Below are positions 8,047 to 15,649 of a stretch of 64,000 nucleotides of DNA, in pieces. Position 1 is the stretch's first letter, and every line of letters begins with the position of its first letter. A program made the translations under genes and the position numbers. Source of the DNA: Clostridium sp. chh4-2 (GTDB taxonomy: Bacteria; Bacillota; Clostridia; Lachnospirales; Lachnospiraceae); the NCBI RefSeq assembly GCF_002899675.1, contig NZ_PKUU01000024.1:53525-117524 (forward strand). The letters are read 5' to 3'. Under the pieces are notes generated by a model, which had not been told where the DNA came from, made no database searches, and was given only the letters and a program-made list of their open reading frames with translations.

Positions 8047-9456
8047 ATGAAGCAAACATATAGAAAAGCTCTGTACTTGGGCATACCGGCCGTGGGAGTT
8101 CTGTTTTGTTTATGGTATGTCAAAATTGCAACCTATGATATTGTATACACGGATTATATCCGCCTGGTTAACAGCTACCTTCCGGATGTATGGAATCCGG
8201 ACAAGTTCTTCGTACCGGATATTCTGACCAGAATTCCGGTTAATTATTTGGCCAGAATTATCAATGTGACATTTTTCGGATACAGGACCACCTTTGACAT
8301 GGGGCTGGGCGTTTTGGGGCTGGGGCTGGCGGCCGTGGTTTTCGCCTGCTACAGTTTAAGGCGCTCTGTTTCGACCGTATGGTTTCTGCTTTTGATGATC
8401 GTCATGTTCAGCCTGAACAAGTGGGAGATGCTGACTAATGGTTCCGGATGGGTGCATTTCCTGGCTTTGGGATGCTTCTATTACCACTATTCGGTGATTG
8501 ACCGGGTGTGGAGCCAAGAGGAGAAAAAGGCGGACCGGAAATTGCTGCTGGTGCTTCCCTGGATCATAACATTGGGAGTTGCCGGGCCGTACTGCGCCAT
8601 CTATTCGGTTATCCTTATACTGACATATCTATGCCTGTTTTTGCTGGAATGGAAGGGGCCGGAAAGGAAAAAGGATATCCGGTATTTCTGGTATTCCGCC
8701 AGCGCATTGATACCTCTTTTACTCTATATGTGGAGCAATTCCTATGCGGTGGAAGATCATGCGGACGCGGTCAATCTTTCGATTGGAGAAGCATTTGGAA
8801 TGGACCCGGTATTTCCGGTCCGTTTTCTGATAAAGTCATGCGCATCCATGATATTTGGCGAGGAAGTTTTGAATAACTGGATCAGCCCGGAACCGCCCGG
8901 CTTGCCGGTGCTTCCGTCCTGGACGGTCTATGTATTGGGCATTGTAGTTATACTCTGCTACCTGTTTGCAATTTGGCTGAATTTCCGCTATAAGCTGTAT
9001 GAAAAGACAATTCTTCCGTGTATGCTTTTGGCGGCCGGGGGAATGAACCATCTGCTGATTTTAGTATCCAGATGGATATTTATGAAGGATAATTACGGCA
9101 TGAGTTCCCGCTATGCGCTTCAATATCAGGTGGGCATTCTGGGCATTCTATTGACAATCGCTCTTTTATGGAAGAAGATGAACGTCAGGGCCGTGAGAGC
9201 GGGAGCTGTTGTCTGCTGTATGATATTTCTTGTAGGAAATGGCTATACCACATATAAGGAGATGAAAAAAGCTCCATACCGGGAGGAATACGGGGCGCGA
9301 ATCGCAGCTGCGGCGCTGCAGTTTGAGGAATTGAGCGATGATGAGCTGAGAGAAACCTTTGACTACAGAAGGAGCAGGGAAGACAGCGGACAGAAGGTGA
9401 GAAGTGCGCTGGAGATATTGAAAGAGCAAAACTGGAATGTGTTCAGAGGACGATAA
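8047..9456 (+). CDS. Polytopic membrane protein of a glycan cluster, possible GT-C-type transferase
   Basis: This 469-residue protein begins with a membrane helix (residues 10-27) and has about 10-11 further hydrophobic segments and a hydrophilic 60-residue tail. After the first helix comes an acidic loop ('YTDYIRLVN'), the kind of position where membrane GT-C glycosyltransferases and GtrII-type glucosyltransferases hold catalytic acidic residues. I recognise no family with certainty. Being first in a cluster with nucleotide-sugar enzymes, a LicD protein and a GT2 transferase suggests it moves or transfers a lipid-linked sugar at the cell surface. Its ATG is preceded by GGGAG. A repeat-rich 132-bp gap follows. 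Confidence 0.55.
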   Translation: MKQTYRKALYLGIPAVGVLFCLWYVKIATYDIVYTDYIRLVNSYLPDVWNPDKFFVPDILTRIPVNYLARIINVTFFGYRTTFDMGLGVLGLGLAAVVFACYSLRRSVSTVWFLLLMIVMFSLNKWEMLTNGSGWVHFLALGCFYYHYSVIDRVWSQEEKKADRKLLLVLPWIITLGVAGPYCAIYSVILILTYLCLFLLEWKGPERKKDIRYFWYSASALIPLLLYMWSNSYAVEDHADAVNLSIGEAFGMDPVFPVRFLIKSCASMIFGEEVLNNWISPEPPGLPVLPSWTVYVLGIVVILCYLFAIWLNFRYKLYEKTILPCMLLAAGGMNHLLILVSRWIFMKDNYGMSSRYALQYQVGILGILLTIALLWKKMNVRAVRAGAVVCCMIFLVGNGYTTYKEMKKAPYREEYGARIAAAALQFEELSDDELRETFDYRRSREDSGQKVRSALEILKEQNWNVFRGR

Positions 9457-9461
9457 AATGA

Positions 9462-9583
9462 GAATTCAGGCCGCCAAGGCGGCAGAACAGAGAGGGCAGT
9501 GGGAAGTTCCTTCCCACGCAGAGTTTGGAAAAACCATTCCAAACTCCACGAATTCAGGCCGCCATGGCGGCAGAACAGAGAGG
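9462..9583. repeat. Duplicated 34-bp palindromic repeat flanking two small hairpins
   Basis: A 34-bp segment containing GCCGCC(A)AGGCGGC-like dyads occurs at 9462-9495 and again at 9550-9583 with one mismatch; each copy ends in CAGAACAGAGAGG. Between them lie GTGGGAA/TTCCCAC (9499-9517) and GAGTTTGGAA/TTCCAAACTC (9521-9546). The second copy supplies the ribosome site of the cytidylyltransferase gene. Confidence 0.8.
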
Positions 9584-9588
9584 TAGAT

Positions 9589-10365
9589 ATGAAAGTTGTA
9601 ATTTTGGCAGGAGGTCTTGGGACCAGAATCAGTGAGGAAAGCCATTTAAAACCAAAGCCGATGATCGAGATCGGTGAAAAGCCGATTCTCTGGCATATTA
9701 TGAAATATTATTCCCAGTTCGGATTCCACGAATTTGTGATCTGTCTGGGCTATAAGCAGTATGTGGTAAAAGAGTTTTTTGCGGATTATTTCCTCCATAC
9801 TTCGGATGTGACCTTTGATCTGGCTAATAATAAGATGGAAGTGCACAATAACTATTCGGAACCGTGGAAGGTAACGCTTGTGGATACCGGGCTTCATACC
9901 ATGACCGGAGGCAGAATCAAACGGATCAGGGAATATATAGGGAACGAGCCGTTTATGCTCACTTACGGCGACGGAGTTTCCACGGTGGATTTAAAGGCTT
10001 TGGAAGAGTTCCACAGAAGCCATGGAAAGATTGCTACCATCACCACGGTAAACCTGGGACAGATGAAGGGCGTGCTGGATATCGATGACAGCAACACCAT
10101 CCGTTCTTTCCGTGAAAAGGATGACAATGACGGTGCGCTGATAAACGGCGGGTTCATGGTGATGAATCCTGAGATATTTGACTATTTGAAAGATGACAGC
10201 ACCGTATTTGAGCAGGAGCCGATGCAGCGTCTGGCGGAAGAAGGCCAGTTGATGTCCTTCTATCATGACGGCTTCTGGCAGTGTATGGATACTCAGAGAG
10301 AAATGATGAAATTAGAGAGCCTGTGGCAGTCAGGGCAGGCGCCGTGGAAGGTTTGGGAAAATTAA
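9589..10365 (+). CDS. rfbF: Glucose-1-phosphate cytidylyltransferase
   Basis: This 258-residue nucleotidyltransferase should convert glucose-1-phosphate and CTP to CDP-glucose, the entry step to CDP-3,6-dideoxyhexoses. The N-terminus has the pyrophosphorylase signature 'LAGGLGTRISEES' (residues 6-18) with 'KPKPMIEIG' after it, and 'TYGDGVSTVD' and 'GGFMVMNPEIFDYL' match RfbF closely. The start is ATG 9589 with AGAGAGG just upstream; the frame is open further upstream but that part encodes only the repeat region. Its stop overlaps the start of the next enzyme (TAATG), so the pair is translationally coupled. Confidence 0.92.
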   Translation: MKVVILAGGLGTRISEESHLKPKPMIEIGEKPILWHIMKYYSQFGFHEFVICLGYKQYVVKEFFADYFLHTSDVTFDLANNKMEVHNNYSEPWKVTLVDTGLHTMTGGRIKRIREYIGNEPFMLTYGDGVSTVDLKALEEFHRSHGKIATITTVNLGQMKGVLDIDDSNTIRSFREKDDNDGALINGGFMVMNPEIFDYLKDDSTVFEQEPMQRLAEEGQLMSFYHDGFWQCMDTQREMMKLESLWQSGQAPWKVWEN

Positions 10366-11417
10366 TGAAAGATTTTTATCAGGGAAAAAAAGTATTGGTA
10401 ACCGGCCATACGGGATTTAAAGGTTCCTGGCTTTGCAGAATGCTGACCCTTTCCGGGGCAGAGGTAACCGGATATGCGCTGGAGCCGCCTACCAGCCCAT
10501 CGCTGTTTTGTGCGGCCGGTTTGGAAGAGACGATTCATTCTGTGATTGGAGATATCCGGGACCGGGCTCATTTGGCTGAAGTATTTAAAGAAGTGCAGCC
10601 GGAGATCGTGTTTCATCTGGCCGCGCAGCCGATTGTGAGGGATTCTTATAAAGATCCGGTTTATACTTATGAAACAAACGTGATGGGAACGGTTAATGTG
10701 ATGGAATGTGTGAGGCAGAATCCTTGTGTCCGCTCATTTCTCAATGTGACAACCGATAAAGTGTATGAAAATAAGGAGTGGGAATACGGATACCGGGAGT
10801 GCGATCCCCTGGACGGTTATGATCCGTATTCCAACAGCAAATCCTGTTCCGAGCTGGTGACGCACAGCTATAAGAAATCATTTTTTGAGGACGGGCGCTG
10901 CGCAATCTCCACTTCCCGGGCCGGTAATGTGATCGGCGGCGGTGATTTTGCCAATGACCGGATTATACCGGACTGTATCCGTGCGGCGGCGGCGGGACGG
11001 CAGATCGAGGTGAGGAATCCGCATTCCACAAGGCCGTATCAGCTGGTTTTGGAACCTCTGCATGTGTATATGATGATTGCAAAGAGCCAGTATGAGGATG
11101 GAAAATATCAGGGATACTATAATGTAGGGCCGGATGACTGCGATTGTGTGACCACAGGCCGGCTGGTGAACCTGTTCTGCGAAGCGTGGGGAGAGGGAAT
11201 CAGCTGGGCAGACCGTTATGACGGCGGACCCCATGAAGCCAATTTCCTGAAATTAGACTGCTCCAAGATTAAGCATGTATTTGGATGGCGTCCCCATTAT
11301 CATGTGGAAGAGGCCATTGAAAAGACGGTGGAATGGTCAAAAGCCTATTTAAACGGCGAGGACATGATGGCGGTGATGGACCGGCAGATTCTGGAATTTT
11401 GGCAGAAGGGCCGATAG
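10365..11417 (+). CDS. rfbG: CDP-glucose 4,6-dehydratase
   Basis: A 350-residue short-chain dehydrogenase/reductase that makes CDP-4-keto-6-deoxyglucose from CDP-glucose. The NAD-binding motif 'VTGHTGFKGSWL' (residues 12-23) is typical of RfbG, and 'TTDKVYENKEW' and the catalytic YxxxK ('YSNSK') are present. Start and preceding stop share one base, as is common for enzymes made in equal amounts. With RfbF upstream and the E1-type dehydratase downstream it forms the first three steps of the dideoxyhexose route. Length and motifs are normal. Confidence 0.92.
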   Translation: MKDFYQGKKVLVTGHTGFKGSWLCRMLTLSGAEVTGYALEPPTSPSLFCAAGLEETIHSVIGDIRDRAHLAEVFKEVQPEIVFHLAAQPIVRDSYKDPVYTYETNVMGTVNVMECVRQNPCVRSFLNVTTDKVYENKEWEYGYRECDPLDGYDPYSNSKSCSELVTHSYKKSFFEDGRCAISTSRAGNVIGGGDFANDRIIPDCIRAAAAGRQIEVRNPHSTRPYQLVLEPLHVYMMIAKSQYEDGKYQGYYNVGPDDCDCVTTGRLVNLFCEAWGEGISWADRYDGGPHEANFLKLDCSKIKHVFGWRPHYHVEEAIEKTVEWSKAYLNGEDMMAVMDRQILEFWQKGR

Positions 11418-11481
11418 ATTGGGGATTTACAAAGAGTTTTTGATAGAAAACGCCGCACAGACGGCAGACTGAGAGGAAGCT

Positions 11482-12819
11482 ATGTTTGAAAATAAGACAG
11501 AGCAGCAGGCCAAAGAAGAGATATTAGAGATGGTAGGGGCTTACTGCGAACAATTTCATAATAAAAAGAAGCCATTTGAACCGGGCAACCGCATTTCCTA
11601 TGCATCCCGTGTATACGATAAAGAAGAGATGACTAACCTGGTGGACAGCGCTTTGGAATTCTGGCTCACTTCGGGCAGATATACGGACCAGTTCGAAGCG
11701 GAGCTTGGAAAATATCTGGGCGTGAGATTCTGTTCTTTGGTGAATTCCGGGTCTTCCGCCAATTTAAATGCATTTATGGCGCTGACCTCTCCCCTTCTGG
11801 GAGAGCGCCGGGTAAAGCGCGGAGACGAAGTGATTACCGTGGCGGCCGGATTCCCGACAACCGTCACTCCGATGATCCAGTATGGCGCGGTTCCGGTCTT
11901 TGTGGATGTGACCATTCCGCAGTATAACATCGATGTGACCCGTCTGGAAGAGGCGTATTCAGAGAAGACGAAAGCGGTTATGATTGCCCATACCCTCGGC
12001 AATCCTTTTGATCTTTCAGAAGTTAAAGCCTTCTGCGACAGACATAATCTGTGGCTGGTGGAGGATAACTGTGACGCGCTGGGAAGCCGTTACATGATTG
12101 AAGGAGAGATGAAGTTTACGGGAACCATCGGAGACATCGGAACCTCCAGCTTTTACCCGCCTCATCATATGACCATGGGAGAGGGCGGAGCCGTTTATAC
12201 GGACAATCCTCTTCTTCATAAGATCATCCGCTCCTTCCGCGACTGGGGCCGGGACTGCGTCTGTCCATCGGGCCGGGATAATATGTGCGGCCACCGGTTT
12301 GACCGTCAATACGGAGAACTGCCGTTAGGATATGACCACAAATATGTCTACTCCCATTTTGGATATAATTTAAAGGCCACGGATCTTCAGGCGGCTATCG
12401 GCTGTGCACAGCTGAAGAAATTCCCATCCTTTGTGGAGAAAAGAAAAGCGAACTTTGCAAGGCTGAAGGAAGGACTGAAAGGAACCGAAGAAAAGCTGAT
12501 TCTGCCGAAAGCATGCGAAAATTCCGATCCCAGCTGGTTTGGCTTCTTAATCACCTGCAAAGAAGGCGTGGACCGCAATAAAGTTGTCCGCTATGTGGAG
12601 GACAAGGGAATCCAGACGAGAATGCTGTTTGCCGGAAATCTGACAAAACATCCCTGTTTTGACCAGATGAGAGAATCAAAGAGCGGATACAGAATTGCAG
12701 GAAGCCTGGAAAATACCGACCGCATCATGGCAGATACCTTCTGGGTGGGCGTATACCCGGGAATGAGCGGCGAGATGATCGATTACATGGCAGAAACCAT
12801 CCGTGAAGCAGTCCGCTAG
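11482..12819 (+). CDS. rfbH: CDP-4-keto-6-deoxyglucose 3-dehydratase (E1, RfbH type)
   Basis: The 445-residue protein is an aspartate-aminotransferase-fold enzyme in which the usual PLP-binding lysine is replaced by histidine: 'PPHHMTMGEGG' at 226-236. This change defines the PMP-dependent E1 dehydratases. Cysteines C197, C259, C261 and C269 reproduce a CxC-x7-C cluster pattern, with a distant fourth cysteine, expected for its [2Fe-2S] centre. It removes the 3-OH together with a reductase (E3). No E3 flavoprotein/ferredoxin reductase gene is present in this cluster, so an unlinked reductase would be needed. A 64-bp gap with a GAGAGGAAG ribosome site precedes it. Confidence 0.92.
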   Translation: MFENKTEQQAKEEILEMVGAYCEQFHNKKKPFEPGNRISYASRVYDKEEMTNLVDSALEFWLTSGRYTDQFEAELGKYLGVRFCSLVNSGSSANLNAFMALTSPLLGERRVKRGDEVITVAAGFPTTVTPMIQYGAVPVFVDVTIPQYNIDVTRLEEAYSEKTKAVMIAHTLGNPFDLSEVKAFCDRHNLWLVEDNCDALGSRYMIEGEMKFTGTIGDIGTSSFYPPHHMTMGEGGAVYTDNPLLHKIIRSFRDWGRDCVCPSGRDNMCGHRFDRQYGELPLGYDHKYVYSHFGYNLKATDLQAAIGCAQLKKFPSFVEKRKANFARLKEGLKGTEEKLILPKACENSDPSWFGFLITCKEGVDRNKVVRYVEDKGIQTRMLFAGNLTKHPCFDQMRESKSGYRIAGSLENTDRIMADTFWVGVYPGMSGEMIDYMAETIREAVR

Positions 12820-12848
12820 GCGCGGAAACAGCGAGGAGCCAAAAGGAT

Positions 12849-13700
12849 ATGAGTGATAACAATACAGCCTATGACCTTAAAAAGGTTCATGAGGCGAATC
12901 TGAAGATATTAAAGGAGATCGACAGGATCTGCCGGAAATATAGAATTAAGTATTTAATGGATGCCGGAACCCTGCTTGGCGCTGTGCGCCATAAAGGGTT
13001 TATTCCGTGGGACGACGACGCGGACGTGGCGTTTACCAGAAATAACTATGAAGCATTTGTAAAAGTAGTAAGACGGGAACTGCCGGAAGGAATGACGTTT
13101 TTCGACTGCACCACATTAAAAGGCGGAAAAGCGTTTTATGACTTCACGTCCAGAATCATGTACGATAAAAGCAAAACCCATGAAAGTACTCCGGAAATGG
13201 AATATTACGAGGGAACGCTGAACCATCTCTGGGTGGATCTTTTCATCATCGACGAACTGCCGGAGAAGAAGAGTTCGGCGGCACTGACCCTGTTCCTTCA
13301 TAAAGCAGTTTACGGCCTGGCTATGGGGCACCGCTATCAGCTGGATTTTAGCAATTACAGTTTCATGTACAAAGTGTTTGTAGGCGGCCTTTCCGCTGTG
13401 GGAAAAATGATTCCCATGAAGATTATATTTAAAATGCAGCGTATGCTGGCTGTGAAAGATAAAAAGGGCCGCAGCAATCTGCGCTATTACAGCAATTATC
13501 AGCCCGACTACCTGTATGTGACCTTGCAGAAAGAGTGGTGTGAGGAAACGGTAGACCTGGAATTTGAAGATACGAAACTGATGGCTCCTAAAGAATGGCA
13601 TCAGGTGCTCACCTGGATTTATGGTGATTACAATAAACTGCCGCCGGAGAAAGAGCGTGTTCCGTCCCATTCCAGCATGGAGATTGAGATCTATGAATAA
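12849..13700 (+). CDS. LicD-family phosphotransferase
   Basis: A 283-residue cytosolic protein with the LicD/fukutin nucleotidyltransferase-like signature 'GTLLGAVRHKGFIPWDDD' at residues 40-57, including the metal-binding DDDAD. LicD proteins attach phosphocholine or related phospho-substituents to teichoic acids or surface glycans. The choline-specific partners LicA and LicC are not seen here, so the transferred group may differ. The gene follows rfbH by 29 bp and its last 8 bases overlap the next glycosyltransferase gene. Confidence 0.88.
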   Translation: MSDNNTAYDLKKVHEANLKILKEIDRICRKYRIKYLMDAGTLLGAVRHKGFIPWDDDADVAFTRNNYEAFVKVVRRELPEGMTFFDCTTLKGGKAFYDFTSRIMYDKSKTHESTPEMEYYEGTLNHLWVDLFIIDELPEKKSSAALTLFLHKAVYGLAMGHRYQLDFSNYSFMYKVFVGGLSAVGKMIPMKIIFKMQRMLAVKDKKGRSNLRYYSNYQPDYLYVTLQKEWCEETVDLEFEDTKLMAPKEWHQVLTWIYGDYNKLPPEKERVPSHSSMEIEIYE

Positions 13701-14625
13701 GAAAATTTCAGTAGTTGTATCGGTTTACAATGAAGAACTTGCATTGAATAAATTTTATACGGAGACGGTGAAGGTTTTGGAACAGCTTTCCTGGGACTAT
13801 GAGCTGATATTCGTCAATGACGGGAGCCAGGATGGCAGTTACTGCATTATGAGCGAATTGGCACAGCAGAACACGAAAGTGAAAACCGTGAATTTCTCCA
13901 GGAATTTCGGCCATGAAGCTGCCATGATCGCAGGAATCGACTACAGCACCGGAGACGGGATTGTCTGTATGGACGCGGATTTACAGCATCCTCCGGAATG
14001 CATTCCCCGGATCATTGAAAAGATGGAAGAGGGATATCAGGTTATCAACATGGTGCGGACGAAAAACCAGTCTGCAGGATGGTTTAAAAACTTTGCATCG
14101 GGAGCATTTTACGATCTGATCAATGCGGTTTCCGATGTTAAATTTGAAAAAAATGCCTCTGATTTCTTTGCCATAAGCGATAAAGTGGCTGAGGTGCTGA
14201 AAAAGAACTACAGGGAAAAAGTGCGTTTTCTGCGCGGATATGTCCAAAACCTTGGGTTTAAGAAGACTACGCTGGAATACGAGGCGCGGGTGAGGGTTGC
14301 GGGAGAGAGCAAATACAGCATTCGGAAGCTGCTTCGCTTTTCCATCAATACCATTATGTGCTTTTCCAATCTGCCGCTGAAGCTGGGGATTTATGCAGGG
14401 ATATTTGCGGCGGTCTTAGGGCTGGCCGTGCTGGTTTATACGGTTTATTCCTGGGCGTCGGTAGGCACGCCGCCGGGATATGCAACCATGATCGTGCTGA
14501 TCTGCTTCATGTTTTCAATCCTTTTCATCATTGTGGGAATCATAGGGGAATATATCTCCATCTTATTTTCAGAACTGAAGGACAGGCCGATTTACATCGT
14601 AGAAGAAACAAAGAATATGGAATAA
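13693..14625 (+). CDS. GT2 glycosyltransferase with C-terminal membrane helices (GtrB/ArnC-like)
   Basis: 310 residues: a GT-A domain starting 'ISVVVSVYNEELALNKFY', with 'FVNDGSQDGS' at 40-49 and the DxD motif in 'MDADLQHP' (94-96), then two membrane helices at about 235-255 and 270-295. This architecture is that of undecaprenyl/dolichyl-phosphate sugar synthases such as GtrB and ArnC, which make lipid-linked monosaccharides. It may charge the carrier with the deoxysugar made by the enzymes upstream, to be used by the membrane protein at 8047. The start at 13693 overlaps the licD-like gene and follows a GGAG site. The cluster terminator follows immediately. Confidence 0.87.
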   Translation: MNKKISVVVSVYNEELALNKFYTETVKVLEQLSWDYELIFVNDGSQDGSYCIMSELAQQNTKVKTVNFSRNFGHEAAMIAGIDYSTGDGIVCMDADLQHPPECIPRIIEKMEEGYQVINMVRTKNQSAGWFKNFASGAFYDLINAVSDVKFEKNASDFFAISDKVAEVLKKNYREKVRFLRGYVQNLGFKKTTLEYEARVRVAGESKYSIRKLLRFSINTIMCFSNLPLKLGIYAGIFAAVLGLAVLVYTVYSWASVGTPPGYATMIVLICFMFSILFIIVGIIGEYISILFSELKDRPIYIVEETKNME

Positions 14626-14626
14626 A

Positions 14627-14676
14627 AAAAGGCAGGATGAACATTTCAATCAGGAATGCGGTTCATCTTGCCTTTT
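14627..14676. terminator. Bidirectional terminator between convergent genes
   Basis: AAAAGGCAGGATGAAC and GTTCATCTTGCCTTTT form a 16-bp stem with one wobble, with A/T tracts on both sides. It serves the glycan cluster on + and the XRE regulator on -, whose stop codon overlaps the right arm. Confidence 0.9.
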
Positions 14677-15034
14677 AATTATCCTCTTTTTTATTAAGTG
14701 TGTGCAGATAATTAGCGTATGAAATCAGATGTTTACGATTTTCTTTATCAAGAGACATTAACAGGGAAAGAAAATCTCCGATGGTGGTGTGGTTAACAAG
14801 CGGTTTATTTAAATCGGAGACGTATTGGCGGTATTCTGTCTTACCCAGAAGATAATCCGTTGTCACTCCGTAAAACTCAGATAGTTTAACTAAATGACGG
14901 GATGGGAATTCATGGGCACCTGTCTCGTAATTGGAATAAGACTGCTGCGTGATTCCAAGAATCTTTGCAACCTGTATTTGTTTTAATTCATTCTCTTCTC
15001 TCAATTCACGGATAATATCAGTGCTGTTCTGCAT
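14675..15034 (-). CDS. XRE-family transcriptional regulator
   Basis: 119 residues with an N-terminal lambda-repressor-type helix-turn-helix, 'LREENELKQIQVAKILGITQQSYSN', followed by 'LSEFYGVTTDYLLG', a standard end to this domain. The C-terminal 45 residues have no recognised domain. The ATG is preceded on the - strand by a GAGGTGG site. It diverges from a second small XRE gene across about 220 bp that contain the near-palindrome AATATACAAGTATTAT, a plausible shared operator. Target genes are unknown. Confidence 0.88.
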   Translation of the reverse strand: MQNSTDIIRELREENELKQIQVAKILGITQQSYSNYETGAHEFPSRHLVKLSEFYGVTTDYLLGKTEYRQYVSDLNKPLVNHTTIGDFLSLLMSLDKENRKHLISYANYLHTLNKKEDN

Positions 15035-15254
15035 AAGACCACCTCACATTTTGTATAAATAATTTACCATAGAAACAGAAATAACGAGTAATATACAAGT
15101 ATTATATGGAGGAAAAGAAATAAATACACTTAATTGTTGTGAACAGGACAATAATAAATGAATAAATGATGTATTTCATAAATATATGGGACGTTATATC
15201 GCCCGAAATTGTTTCCGAATTCGAATACACTATTTGAAAAAAGGAGAAAGTAAG

Positions 15255-15494
15255 ATGCAGGTATACGAAGCGACAAAAAAGCGGATTAAAGAGTTGTGCA
15301 GACAGAAACGTATGTCAGAATATATGCTGATATATAAGGCCGGCATGCCGCCTTCGACCGTAAAAAGTATTTTGAATGGAAAAAGCAAAAATCCCGGTAT
15401 CGCCAATATTAAGAAGATTGCAGAAGGGTTTGAAATCAGCATCCGTGAATTTTATGACTCTGATCTGTTTGACGATTTGGAACCGGAGGATTGA
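15255..15494 (+). CDS. Small Cro/XRE-type DNA-binding protein
   Basis: A 79-residue protein that is almost entirely a helix-turn-helix domain: 'IKELCRQKRMSEYMLIYKAGMPPSTVKSI' and 'GIANIKKIAEGFEISIREFYD' match compact Cro/C1 proteins common in Lachnospiraceae. ATG 15255 is chosen because AAAGGAGA precedes it; a frame-open extension to 15186 lacks a ribosome site. It lies opposite the XRE regulator at 14675 and 155 bp before the HtrA gene. It might regulate either, which I cannot show from sequence. Confidence 0.8.
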   Translation: MQVYEATKKRIKELCRQKRMSEYMLIYKAGMPPSTVKSILNGKSKNPGIANIKKIAEGFEISIREFYDSDLFDDLEPED

Positions 15495-15543
15495 TTAAGG
15501 GGTATCCATGGGGGGATATTTTAGATGGAAGGAAGCGTTCATT

Positions 15544-15601
15544 TCACAATTTCATTATAATTTTATCACAATTTCATCACAAATAGCTGATAGGATATAA
15601 C
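15544..15601 (+). promoter_or_regulatory. htrA promoter with two direct repeats 22 bp apart
   Basis: TCACAATTTCAT occurs at 15544-15555 and 15566-15577, exactly two helical turns apart, ahead of a TATAAC -10-like hexamer at 15596. There is no good -35. This layout is typical of activation by an OmpR-type response regulator, which would suit a stress-induced HtrA protease. The regulator is not in the window. Confidence 0.55.
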
Positions 15602-15649
15602 CATAAAAAGTAGTTAAAATCAGTTGTTAAGATGAAGGGGGATCATATT

